A model generated the notes under the pieces. That model was not told where the DNA came from, ran no database searches, and saw only the letters and a program-made list of their open reading frames with translations. From the NCBI GenBank assembly GCA_964582065.1, contig CAZOQG010000082.1, positions 1 to 7,700 of the forward strand: a stretch of DNA of 7,700 nucleotides. The letters run 5' to 3'. Positions 1-6,479 of this stretch are shown here, one piece after another. This DNA comes from JACNFS01 sp964582065 (GTDB lineage: Bacteria; Chloroflexota; Dehalococcoidia; GIF9; UBA5629). The first letter of the stretch is position 1. Each line of letters starts with the position of its first letter. The translations under genes and the position numbers were made by a program.

Positions 1-583
1 CTCCGATGGCTTCTAAATCAGGTATACATCCTTTGGAGTTTGTGAAAAAGGCATCGTACTCGGAAAGGTCCGCTCCCTCGTAGTAATTGAATTTAAAGCC
101 CCGGCTGACTGTATATTTTGGTAAGATAGTGGGCATGTCGCCGTCGTAGTAAGCTACGGGGATTCGGAACTCCCGTCTGATTTTTGAGGGGATTCCGGTA
201 ATATGGTTTAGAGGTATGCTCATTAACAAGAGAAGGTCGATGTCCCTCTCCTTTTCTAAAATGTGCACCAGATGCCTTTCCCACTTAGGCTTAATATAAT
301 GCTTTACGATTCGTGTGGCAATAGGCGAGAGCAAAGTCTTTTGGCTGGGTGATTTCCCACTGCTCTTTCTGCTTTCTAAATAGGAATTGTAAATGGTGCT
401 TTCTTTGCTGCATGGGTTGTCATAGGTTCTCCACCATAGGCTTTCCACAGGCTTGCCCAGGTATGGAATAACAATAACCTCATTTCCTATTTCATACAAA
501 GCTTTCAATAGTTGCCACCAGGCAGGTGTGCAGCCAAGCTTATTTTTGAGGTCAATTGTGGAGACTATCGCCAGGATCTTCAT
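1..583 (-). CDS. Glycosyltransferase, N-terminal part (runs off the left edge)
   Basis: An open frame on the minus strand starts at the ATG at 581-583 and stays open to the window edge, giving 194 visible residues; the C-terminal part is outside. The protein starts MKILAIVST, a typical first beta strand of a GT-B Rossmann domain. Further on are YYDGDMPTILP (about residues 145-155) and SEYDAFFTNSKG (about 174-185), a pattern I associate with CgeB/YkvP-like and GT1/GT4-type glycosyltransferases, in which an N-terminal domain precedes the sugar-nucleotide-binding domain. The donor-binding half is not visible, so donor and acceptor cannot be stated. It lies 27 bp downstream of fcl on the same strand, so it is probably co-transcribed with the GDP-fucose genes and may use such a sugar; that is inference. 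The ribosome-binding site is weak (AAGATAAG upstream of ATG). The glycosyltransferase class is fairly likely, the exact family uncertain. Confidence 0.7.
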   Translation of the reverse strand, partial: MKILAIVSTIDLKNKLGCTPAWWQLLKALYEIGNEVIVIPYLGKPVESLWWRTYDNPCSKESTIYNSYLESRKSSGKSPSQKTLLSPIATRIVKHYIKPKWERHLVHILEKERDIDLLLLMSIPLNHITGIPSKIRREFRIPVAYYDGDMPTILPKYTVSRGFKFNYYEGADLSEYDAFFTNSKGCIPDLEAIG

Positions 584-610
584 TTTTCTTATCTTTTGGC
601 TAACATTCCA

Positions 611-1573
611 TTAGCTATTGGCTTTAACCTCTTGTCTACTCTCAAGGCTTAAATACCATTCAATAGTTATCTTTAAGCCTTCCTCAAATTTTGTCTTGGC
701 CCTGAATCCAAATTCCCTCTCTGCCCTGGAAGTATCCAGCCGTCTTCTTGGTTGCCCATCGGGCTTAGAAATGTCCCATGTTATTCGTCCTTTAAATCCA
801 GTTAACATGGCAATTGAATCGGCTAAATCCTTGATAGAAATCTCAAAGCCAGAGCCAAGATTCACTGGCTCACTCTTATTGTATTTTTCCGTAGCTAGCA
901 CAATGCCTTCAGCAGCATCTTCCACATAAATAAACTCTCGCGTGGGCTTTCCTGTTCCCCACACTACTATCTCTTCGCTCCGGGCCTTAGCGGCATCAAC
1001 ACATTTCTTAATCAATGCCGGGATAACATGGGAGGATTGCGGGTCGAAGTTATCTCCGGGGCCATAAAGGTTAACAGGCAAAAGATAGATACCATTGAAT
1101 CCGTATTGCTGTCTGTAGGCTTGGGCTTGAACTAGCAGCATCTTCTTGGCTAACCCGTAAGGTGCATTAGTTTCCTCAGGATAGCCATTCCATAAATCCT
1201 CTTCTTCAAAAGGGACGAGGGTGAACTTTGGGTAAGCACAAACGGTTCCAATGGCAACAAATTTATCAATGCCTGAGAGCCTTCCTTGCTCTATCAGTTG
1301 AATGCCCATCATCAAATTATCGTAGAAGAACCTCCCAGGATTTCCTTCATTGGCGCCGATACCACCGACAACAGCAGCAAGATGGATGACAATATCTGGC
1401 TTAGAATCTCTATAAAGCATCTTTACCGCTTCGTTATCAACCAAATTATAGTCTTTGCTTCTGGGAACAAAGATATTCTGGCAGCCTGATTCCCTCAGCT
1501 TTCTGACTACATATGTTCCCAGGAAACCAGCACCACCAGTTACGGTAATCCTCTTATCGGTGAGCCAGCTCAT
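611..1573 (-). CDS. fcl: GDP-L-fucose synthase (GDP-4-keto-6-deoxy-D-mannose 3,5-epimerase/4-reductase)
   Basis: A 320-residue extended short-chain dehydrogenase/reductase, the usual length for GDP-fucose synthases. It epimerises GDP-4-keto-6-deoxymannose at C3 and C5 and reduces C4 with NADPH to give GDP-L-fucose in the cytoplasm. The NADP-binding motif TGGAGFLG is at residues 12-19, HLAAVVGGI at about 64-72, GTVCAYPK at 109-116, the catalytic Tyr139-x3-Lys143 in YGLAKK, and SSHVIPALI from 180. By alignment with the E. coli enzyme, Cys112 and His182 match the epimerase acid/base pair Cys109/His179, while the catalytic Ser107 position appears to be Thr110. The ATG overlaps the gmd stop codon by 4 bp (ATGA), indicating translational coupling; GGAG lies just upstream. 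Together with gmd this makes a complete two-step GDP-fucose pathway. The general assignment is secure; related NDP-sugar epimerase activity is the main alternative. Confidence 0.93.
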   Translation of the reverse strand: MSWLTDKRITVTGGAGFLGTYVVRKLRESGCQNIFVPRSKDYNLVDNEAVKMLYRDSKPDIVIHLAAVVGGIGANEGNPGRFFYDNLMMGIQLIEQGRLSGIDKFVAIGTVCAYPKFTLVPFEEEDLWNGYPEETNAPYGLAKKMLLVQAQAYRQQYGFNGIYLLPVNLYGPGDNFDPQSSHVIPALIKKCVDAAKARSEEIVVWGTGKPTREFIYVEDAAEGIVLATEKYNKSEPVNLGSGFEISIKDLADSIAMLTGFKGRITWDISKPDGQPRRRLDTSRAEREFGFRAKTKFEEGLKITIEWYLSLESRQEVKANS

Positions 1574-2643
1574 CCTCTGTCTCCAAGGGTTGTACTAAGC
1601 AATGCCCTGTCAACGGTGTTGAACCCATGCTTAGCCAAAATAGCTTTTCCCTCGCCCGGGGCTTTTAATCCTATCGCCTCCATGTCTGCATCAACCATAA
1701 TTCTGACAAGCTCCTTGAAAGTGACCTTTGGCTTCCAGCCTAGCTTTTTTCTTGCCCTTGCTGGGTCTGCAAGTAAAAACTCGGTTTCAGTTGGTCTGAA
1801 GTATCGTGGGTCAATCTTTACATATTGCTTCCAGTCCAAACCTGCATAAGCGAAGGCTTCTTCCAGGAACTCTTTTACTGAATGGCACTCGCCGGAGCCG
1901 ATTGCATAATCGTTTGGTTCATCCTGTTGGAGCATAAGCCACATTGCCTCGATATATTCTGGAGTGTAGCCCCAGTCCCTTTTAGCCTCGAGATTTCCCA
2001 GATGCAGATACTGCTGTTTCTCGGCAATAATGTGGGCAATAGCCCGAGTGATTTTTCGGGTTACAAATGTTTCGCCCCGTCGAGGGGACTCGTGATTGAA
2101 CAGAATGCCATTACAGATAAACAGATTGTATCCGTCCCGGTAGTTCACAGCCATCCAGTAGGCATAAACTTTGGCTGCTGCATAGGGGCTTCTTGGTTGG
2201 AAGGTGGTGTTCTCGTTCTGAGGCGGCGGTGCAATACCGAACATTTCACTGCTAGATGCTTGATAGAACCTGGCTTTTACCCCGCTTCTTCTAAAGGTTT
2301 CCAAAAGTCTGGTAGTGCCCAGAGCCACGATATCCCCCGTATATTCTGGCATATCAAAGCTGACTCTTACATGGCTTTGTGCTCCGAGGTGGTAAATTTC
2401 ATCTGGGGTAAGGTCATAAATTAAATTGGTTAGCTGGCTACTGTCGGAGAGGTCTCCATAGTGAAGGAGCAGTTTCGCCTCTGGCTCATGAGGGTCAACA
2501 TACAGGTGTTCTATTCGAGAAGTGTTAAAGGTACTTGACCTTCGGATTAGTCCATGAACCTCATATCCTTTGGACAATAGCAACTCTGCTAGATAAGAGC
2601 CATCCTGCCCGGTAATGCCTGTGATGAGTGCTTTCTTAGCCAT
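1570..2643 (-). CDS. gmd: GDP-mannose 4,6-dehydratase
   Basis: A 357-residue extended SDR enzyme that converts GDP-D-mannose to GDP-4-keto-6-deoxy-D-mannose, the first step towards GDP-L-fucose, GDP-rhamnose and related sugars. The coenzyme-binding GITGQDG is at residues 9-15, followed by the GMD hallmark GLIRRSSTFNTSRIEHLY (31-48), where an RR...S/T pattern favours NADP. HLGAQSHVRVSFDMPEYT is at 85-102, the catalytic ASSSEMFG at 129-136 (Glu133) and Tyr154-x3-Lys158 in SPYAAAK. LFNHESPRRGETFVTRKI (181-198) and RDWGYTPEYIEAMW are near-diagnostic for this family. A good ribosome-binding site (GAGGAG, 7 bases before the ATG at 2641-2643) supports the start. Its stop overlaps the fcl start, and the ~200 bp gap on its 5' side suggests it may begin a sub-operon. 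The assignment is secure. Confidence 0.96.
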   Translation of the reverse strand: MAKKALITGITGQDGSYLAELLLSKGYEVHGLIRRSSTFNTSRIEHLYVDPHEPEAKLLLHYGDLSDSSQLTNLIYDLTPDEIYHLGAQSHVRVSFDMPEYTGDIVALGTTRLLETFRRSGVKARFYQASSSEMFGIAPPPQNENTTFQPRSPYAAAKVYAYWMAVNYRDGYNLFICNGILFNHESPRRGETFVTRKITRAIAHIIAEKQQYLHLGNLEAKRDWGYTPEYIEAMWLMLQQDEPNDYAIGSGECHSVKEFLEEAFAYAGLDWKQYVKIDPRYFRPTETEFLLADPARARKKLGWKPKVTFKELVRIMVDADMEAIGLKAPGEGKAILAKHGFNTVDRALLSTTLGDRG

Positions 2644-2650
2644 CTTCTTT

Positions 2651-2656
2651 CTCCTC
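2651..2656 (-). promoter_or_regulatory. Ribosome-binding site of gmd
   Basis: On the minus strand GAGGAG lies 7 bases upstream of the gmd ATG, with purine-rich AAAGAAG between. This is one of the better Shine-Dalgarno sites in the window and fixes the gmd start. Confidence 0.75.
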
Positions 2657-2663
2657 GAGTCCT

Positions 2664-2669
2664 ATTATA
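2664..2669 (-). promoter_or_regulatory. Candidate -10 box upstream of gmd
   Basis: A perfect TATAAT on the minus strand, preceded by AAAAAG, sits 20 bases from the gmd ATG. Transcription from it would leave a leader of only about 13-15 bases containing the ribosome-binding site. I see no good TTGACA-like -35 at 16-18 bases; the nearest TTGAGG (2694-2699) is 24 bases away. It is therefore only a possible promoter for gmd-fcl. Confidence 0.3.
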
Positions 2670-2700
2670 CTTTTTAGCCTGACTGAACTCGTTCCTCAAG

Positions 2701-2717
2701 ATGGAGCCTGCCTCCAT
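2701..2717. repeat. Short inverted repeat in the gmd upstream gap
   Basis: ATGGAG and CTCCAT form a 6-bp stem with a 5-base loop. There is no T-run on the minus strand after it, so it is not a convincing intrinsic terminator. The rest of the 2670-2842 gap between the GT2 gene and gmd shows nothing else I can name. Confidence 0.3.
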
Positions 2718-2842
2718 TCCGGTTAGCACCAAGGCCTTCAGTCATCGGATTGAGGCTGGGTCTCGGAAGGTAGTGTGAGCGGCAAATTGACGCTTGCTTG
2801 ATAACAGAACTCTTCTTTCTGGTGAACTGCTTCAATTCTGGG

Positions 2843-3739
2843 CTAGTCTTTTAGCTGAGATATAGCATTCAGTATTATCCCGGTGAATGTGCTGAATACT
2901 CCGACAAGAACCAGCAAGACTGATATCATGGCTCTGCCGGCTGGGACTCCACCCCCGCCCTGAGCAACGTCGATCACCCATATGCCCAGATAGATGCCGG
3001 CCGCTACCAGGACAACACCGGGTATCCCGAAGAATAACAGTGGCCTTCTCTCGGAAATCATAGCAAATATCCAGGTCAGTACTCCCGCGCCATGGCTTAA
3101 TGGGTTGAGGGTTGAGCTGTCCTTAGTATAAATGGCTGATATAGGTACCTCCGTAATCTTGAGACCTTTCTCAGTAGCGGCGGCTATCATCTCTGTCTCG
3201 ATAGCAAACCCTTTCTGCCTTAATTTAAGTTCAGCTATTGCCCTTGCGGAGAGCGCCCTGTAGCCACATTCTGAGTCAATAACCTTTTCCTTGGAGAGGA
3301 TGCGGGAGAAATATGAGAGCACCCTCTGCCCAATGCGGCGGTAACGGGGGATTTTGCCTCTTTGCTGCTCCCTTGAGCCGATGGCAAGGTCGAAACCGTC
3401 GGAAATAATTGGCCTTATGAGGATAGGGATTTCGTCCGGATCGTGCTGGAAGTCTGCATCAAGGAGAATGAGGATATCGGGGTTCTTTTTTCTTGCCTCT
3501 GCCAGTATGCTTTGGATGGCTGCTCCTTTACCCTTGTTTTTATCGTGTCGAATCACGGTGGCACCGGCAAGGCTGGCTACACTGGAGGTGCTATCTGTGC
3601 TGCCATCGTCTACCACGATGACCTCATCTACATATTGTCTGGTCTTGAGCACTATCGTGCCAATATATTTCTCCTCATCGTAGGCAGGAATAGCGGCGAT
3701 AAGCTTAAGTTTAGTCGGCAGTCGGTAGTCATTAGTCAT
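2843..3739 (-). CDS. Membrane-anchored GT2 family glycosyltransferase (DPM1/GtrB-like polyprenyl-phosphate sugar transferase)
   Basis: A 298-residue GT-A fold enzyme followed by two membrane segments. The GT2 core begins at about residue 12 (LKLIAAIPAYDEEKYIG). The nucleotide-binding VVDDGSTDST is at 42-51, the metal-binding DAD at 94-96 in LLDADFQHDPDEIP, and the family motif DSECGYRALS at 155-164. Hydrophobic stretches at about 234-256 and 270-293 are predicted transmembrane helices, so the enzyme should sit on the cytoplasmic membrane with the catalytic domain in the cytoplasm. The layout matches dolichyl/undecaprenyl-phosphate mannose or glucose synthases; the sugar cannot be read from sequence. 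The start overlaps the stop of the upstream small gene by 4 bp (ATGA), and no clear ribosome-binding site is present. The first ~10 residues (MTNDYRLPTK) are encoded by a heptameric repeat array and are probably not ancestral. Function class confident; donor unknown. Confidence 0.9.
   Translation of the reverse strand: MTNDYRLPTKLKLIAAIPAYDEEKYIGTIVLKTRQYVDEVIVVDDGSTDSTSSVASLAGATVIRHDKNKGKGAAIQSILAEARKKNPDILILLDADFQHDPDEIPILIRPIISDGFDLAIGSREQQRGKIPRYRRIGQRVLSYFSRILSKEKVIDSECGYRALSARAIAELKLRQKGFAIETEMIAAATEKGLKITEVPISAIYTKDSSTLNPLSHGAGVLTWIFAMISERRPLLFFGIPGVVLVAAGIYLGIWVIDVAQGGGGVPAGRAMISVLLVLVGVFSTFTGIILNAISQLKD
3712..3739 (-). repeat. Array of GACTAxx heptamers, 3' side of the four-helix-bundle gene
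   Basis: Read on the minus strand, the motif GACT occurs four times at exact 7-base spacing (units GACTAAT, GACTACC, GACTGCC, GACTAAA). The array overlaps the stop codon of the four-helix-bundle gene and encodes the first residues of the GT2 protein. It is an imperfect inverted counterpart of the array at 4109-4136. Confidence 0.75.
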
Positions 3740-4104
3740 CTTTGAGCTCTTTGCAAGTATTTTGTGAAGCCGGCAACGAGGCGAGCTACTTCACTGCTAA
3801 GTTCATAAATGTTATCAGACTCTTCCTTCGATATGTATTTTAAATCTTGAGCAGCGTAAAGCAGACTTTGCACTTCTGCGGTAGAGCCTAAAGCGATATA
3901 TAGGAATTGGGCAAACTCTTTGTCAGTTTGCCTCGCGTATCCTTCGCTAATGTTACTCATTACTGAGACAGAAGCTCGCCTAAGTTGATCCTTTAAGCTA
4001 TAATCCTTGGCAAAATCATCCTTATTTGGCACATTATAAATGCGAGTTACTAATTTCCTCGCTTTCTGCCAAGCTTGTATATCCTCAAACCTCTCTATCT
4101 TCAT
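3736..4104 (-). CDS. Four-helix-bundle protein (S23 / 23S rRNA intervening-sequence-protein family)
   Basis: A 122-residue, all-helical small protein. FEDIQAWQKARKLV at residues 6-19 is the family's typical opening. SLKDQLRRASVSVMSNISEGYAR (36-58), with the conserved SNI(S/A)EG core, and DKEFAQFLYIALGSTAEVQS (61-80) are the hallmark of TIGR02436-type four-helix-bundle proteins. These are best known from ORFs inside 23S rRNA intervening sequences but are often free-standing; related proteins include the Avd accessory factor of diversity-generating retroelements. No biochemical role can be assigned here. It lies 34 bp after glmS and overlaps the GT2 start by 4 bp, yet has no visible link to sugar metabolism. 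There is no recognisable ribosome-binding site; the upstream gap is filled by heptamer repeats. Inverted heptamer arrays on both sides suggest it arrived as a cassette. No reverse transcriptase or variable repeat is visible, so a retroelement context is not supported. Confidence 0.88.
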   Translation of the reverse strand: MKIERFEDIQAWQKARKLVTRIYNVPNKDDFAKDYSLKDQLRRASVSVMSNISEGYARQTDKEFAQFLYIALGSTAEVQSLLYAAQDLKYISKEESDNIYELSSEVARLVAGFTKYLQRAQR

Positions 4105-4108
4105 GTTA

Positions 4109-4136
4109 GACTGCTTGACTACTGACTATTGACTAT
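4109..4136 (+). repeat. Array of GACTAxT repeats, 5' side of the four-helix-bundle gene
   Basis: On the plus strand GACT occurs four times at 4109, 4117, 4124 and 4131 (spacings 8, 7, 7), in units such as GACTACT and GACTATT. The array fills nearly the whole gap between the glmS stop (4139-4141) and the ATG of the small gene (4102-4104). It is opposite in orientation to the array at 3712-3739, so the two form imperfect inverted flanks. Confidence 0.75.
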
Positions 4137-4138
4137 CT

Positions 4139-5914
4139 CTATTTCACCGTCACTGACTTTGCCAGATTGCGGGGTCTATCTGGGTCACACCCCCGGCTAA
4201 CTGCCATATGGTAGGCCAGGAGCTGAAGCGGAACTACGGTCACAAGAGGGTATAGAAGCTCATCAACCTTGGGGATCTTGACCCAAGAATCGTAAATCTC
4301 ATTTTCGACGTCCGAGATAGCGACGATGTAAGCCCCGCGTGACCTAGCCTCTATAGCGTTGCTCAAGGTCTCACGGAAGGTATAGTCGTCAGGGCAGATT
4401 ACGGCTACGGGCGTCTCTGGCTCGATAAGGGCTAAAGTGCCATGCTTGAGTTCACCAGCCGGCATGCCCTCAGCATGGATGTAGGAGATTTCCTTCAGCT
4501 TTAGAGCGCCTTCAGAAGCGATGGCAAAGTTGATTCCTCTGGCGATGTAGTAGAAGTCACGTTTGTCCTTCAAATTCCGGCTCAGTTCCTCAAGCCGGTC
4601 GTTGTTCCAGTTAATGGCTTTAGTCACTTCATGGCTGACGCTATTGAGGTCATTAACTGCTTTGTCGAAGGAGTTGACCATGGAAAAGGATAAGAGGTAG
4701 AAGACTACTAGCTGGCTGAGGAAGGACTTGGTAGCTGCCACACACAGCTCAGGGCCGCAATTAAGGTAGATGACGTGGTGGCTCATTTCAGACAACTGAG
4801 ACTGGGGTCTATTGATGACAGAAATGACCTGCGCTCCAGCGTCTCTGGCCCTTTGCACTCCCTCGATAACATCGGCCGTCTCGCCGCTTTGAGAGACGGC
4901 TAAGACAACAGTGTTCTTATCCACAGAGTCAGCGAAATAGTGGAATTCAGAGGCCATAACCACATCGCAAAACTTCCTGCCGACTTTGGAGAACAGGTAT
5001 CTGCCGACTAGAGCTGCATATCTGGAACTGCCACAAGCGGTGACTATGACTTGGCCAGCCCTGAGAATATCCAGGGCAATCTCGTTGAACAGATCTCTAT
5101 CCTGGGTAGCAGCCGCCTCCAGCGTTTGGGGTTGTTCCATTATCTCTTTGAGCATGAAGAACCGGTAGCCTTGCTTATGGCTATCGCCCCATTTTGTCTC
5201 GATTTCTCTCGTTTCCTTAGTCAGCTTGTTGCCAGCAGCATCGAGGAACTCGCTCCTGTCTGCTGTGAGCACGGCTACTTCAGTGTCTGCCAAAGGCATT
5301 ACTTGATTGGTCTGGCCTGAGAAAGCCAAAGCATCGCTGGCAGCAAAGTATCCGTGGTTGCCTATGCCAATAGCCAAAGGGCTGCCTTTCCTGGTGCCGA
5401 CAAGTTTACCTGGGTCGCGGGACGATATGGCCAGGAAAGCGTATGAGCCTTCGAGTTTTGGAGCTATGGCCAAGACCGCTGCCTCGAGGGAACGTCCGTT
5501 TTTCATCTCATCTTCGATGAGATGAGGTATGACTTCAGTATCGGTTTCTGAAACGAAGCGATGTCCATTGCTGATAAGCTGTTGGCGAAGCTCCTGGTAG
5601 TTGTCAATTATGCCATTATGGACAATAGCCACCGTGTTGGCGGAATCACAATGCGGGTGAGCGTTAGCTGCGGTAACGCCGCCGTGAGTTGCCCAACGGG
5701 TGTGGCCAATGGCTATATTGCCGGGGAGTGAGCTCAGACTGTGCTTGGTTTCAATTTCATCAAGTTTACCTATGTCTTTTTTCACCAGCAACTGCCCATC
5801 GGACAGAGCGGCGATGCCGGCTGAGTCATAGCCGCGGTATTCAACGCGCCTTAGAGCTTCGACAGCAATCGGAGCTGCCGCTTGCTTGCCACAATAGCCA
5901 ACAATGCCACACAT
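4139..5914 (-). CDS. glmS: Glutamine--fructose-6-phosphate aminotransferase (isomerizing)
   Basis: Makes glucosamine-6-phosphate from fructose-6-phosphate and glutamine, the entry step to UDP-GlcNAc for peptidoglycan and envelope glycans; cytoplasmic. The protein is 591 residues, close to the usual ~600. The N-terminal class II glutaminase domain starts MCGIVGYCG, with nucleophile Cys2 after Met removal, Arg73-Trp74 in GHTRWATHGG, Asn100-Gly101 in HNGIIDNYQELR and Asp125 in SETDTEVI. Two SIS sugar-isomerase domains follow: TACGSSRYAAL, then AVSQSGETADV and CGPELCVAATKSF; then EGALKLKEISYIHAEGMPAGELKHG in the second. The C-terminus DRPRNLAKSVTVK carries the family's conserved tail. The start is fixed by the obligatory MCGI. 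The ribosome-binding site is weak (AGAAGG about 12 bases upstream). It is the first gene of the minus-strand block. I see no glmS-ribozyme-like leader. Assignment secure. Confidence 0.97.
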   Translation of the reverse strand: MCGIVGYCGKQAAAPIAVEALRRVEYRGYDSAGIAALSDGQLLVKKDIGKLDEIETKHSLSSLPGNIAIGHTRWATHGGVTAANAHPHCDSANTVAIVHNGIIDNYQELRQQLISNGHRFVSETDTEVIPHLIEDEMKNGRSLEAAVLAIAPKLEGSYAFLAISSRDPGKLVGTRKGSPLAIGIGNHGYFAASDALAFSGQTNQVMPLADTEVAVLTADRSEFLDAAGNKLTKETREIETKWGDSHKQGYRFFMLKEIMEQPQTLEAAATQDRDLFNEIALDILRAGQVIVTACGSSRYAALVGRYLFSKVGRKFCDVVMASEFHYFADSVDKNTVVLAVSQSGETADVIEGVQRARDAGAQVISVINRPQSQLSEMSHHVIYLNCGPELCVAATKSFLSQLVVFYLLSFSMVNSFDKAVNDLNSVSHEVTKAINWNNDRLEELSRNLKDKRDFYYIARGINFAIASEGALKLKEISYIHAEGMPAGELKHGTLALIEPETPVAVICPDDYTFRETLSNAIEARSRGAYIVAISDVENEIYDSWVKIPKVDELLYPLVTVVPLQLLAYHMAVSRGCDPDRPRNLAKSVTVK

Positions 5915-6024
5915 ACTAGTTAGTTAGCCTTCTAAACGGTCCTCGCCTTTTTCTCGCCCCCAGACCCTTTCTTCTATTTTACTCCAAATTGTCAATATTG
6001 CCGTTGTACCCTCAAGTCCGTAAG

Positions 6025-6087
6025 ATTGCTTCGCTTCGCTCGCAATGACAAAGAGCCGTCTTTGCGAGGAGCGTGAGCGACGAAGCA
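6025..6087. repeat. Imperfect palindromic (REP/MITE-like) repeat
   Basis: The left arm at about 6025-6046 (TTGCTTCGCTTCGCTCGCAA) and the right arm at 6062-6087 (TTGCGAGGAGCG followed by TGAGCGACGAAGCA) are related inverted sequences. Between them CAAAGA (6049-6054) and TCTTTG (6059-6064) form a perfect 6-bp stem with a GCCG loop. Sequences of the type TTGCTTCG...CTCGCAATGAC are, from general knowledge, a common dispersed palindromic repeat in several anaerobic bacterial genomes. It is probably non-coding and inert or forms an RNA hairpin. Confidence 0.7.
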
Positions 6088-6099
6088 GACTATGCAACT

Positions 6100-6128
6100 T
6101 TCACCCTACAACTAGAGGGAATTATACA
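6100..6128 (+). promoter_or_regulatory. Weak candidate promoter facing the crotonase gene
   Basis: TTCACC (6100-6105) and TATACA (6123-6128) are separated by 17 bases, each matching 4 of 6 consensus positions. The site directs transcription rightwards, about 350 bases before the crotonase start. Such matches are common by chance, so this is only a suggestion. Confidence 0.2.
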
Positions 6129-6378
6129 TAGATGCCGTTTGGTTAGCAAAGTTCACGTACTATCGGTATTTGCCAGGCCATGCCCTTCGCCAATATCTGC
6201 TTCAGGACCTTGCCTTGTTCTCTCCAGTCATTTTCGATAACATAAGCACTGTTTGGCGCTTGGAAATTGGTAATGTCCTGTTTGCCCATTACGAAGCAGG
6301 CAGGCAGGAAGTTAACATTTTACCTATTAGACGCAAACAACGGAGGTTCCTACCGTGGATACTCAGTGTAATACTTTC

Positions 6379-6388
6379 AAAGGAGGTG
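6379..6388 (+). promoter_or_regulatory. Strong Shine-Dalgarno sequence before a tiny TTG-started frame
   Basis: AAAGGAGGTG is nearly a full anti-16S complement, the strongest such site in the window. The only suitably spaced start is TTG at 6396 (9 bases after GGAGG), opening a 9-codon frame (MQRDKRASS) ending with TGA at 6423-6425. It could be a leader peptide, the remnant of a lost gene, or chance. Confidence 0.35.
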
Positions 6389-6460
6389 TTTCGAGTTGCA
6401 AAGAGACAAAAGGGCATCAAGTTGAGCCAGGAACAAGATAAGGGCGAGATAAGGGAATGT

Positions 6461-6470
6461 AAGAAAGGAG
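6461..6470 (+). promoter_or_regulatory. Ribosome-binding site of the crotonase gene
   Basis: AAGAAAGGAG ends 9 bases before GTG at 6480-6482 and decides the GTG start of the crotonase-family gene. Confidence 0.7.
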
Positions 6471-6479
6471 TGAATCATC

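Larger units (their letters stand above)
5915..6479. other. Intergenic region between glmS and the crotonase gene
   Basis: About 565 bases between divergently transcribed genes. It should contain the promoters for glmS (minus) and the crotonase gene (plus). Recognisable content is an imperfect palindromic repeat (6025-6087), a weak promoter-like pair at 6100-6128, and two Shine-Dalgarno sequences at 6379-6388 and 6461-6470. A plus-strand frame stays open from 6116 to 6490 but resembles no family I know and overlaps the ribosome-binding site and start of the next gene; I treat it as non-coding. Confidence 0.6.

Noticed and set aside
1882..2424. 180-codon plus-strand frame
   Set aside because: It is antisense to gmd, whose motifs are unambiguous; the frame has no family-like sequence.
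2701..2717. Intrinsic terminator between the GT2 gene and gmd
   Set aside because: The 6-bp stem is not followed by a T-run on the minus strand.
3712..4136. Diversity-generating retroelement (Avd-like protein with variable repeats)
   Set aside because: The small protein fits the general S23 four-helix-bundle family, and no reverse transcriptase, template repeat or variable target gene is visible in the window.
3712..4136. CRISPR-like array
   Set aside because: The repeat unit is 7 bases with no spacers, so it is a simple tandem motif and not a CRISPR array.
5976..5995. TTGACA (5990-5995) and TAAAAT (5976-5981) upstream of glmS on the minus strand
   Set aside because: The two boxes are only 8 bases apart, too close for a sigma-70-type promoter, and I see no other -10 at the right distance from TTGACA.
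5915..6020. Possible glmS ribozyme leader
   Set aside because: I could not find the conserved core or a convincing set of pairings before the glmS start, and such ribozymes are mainly known from Firmicutes.
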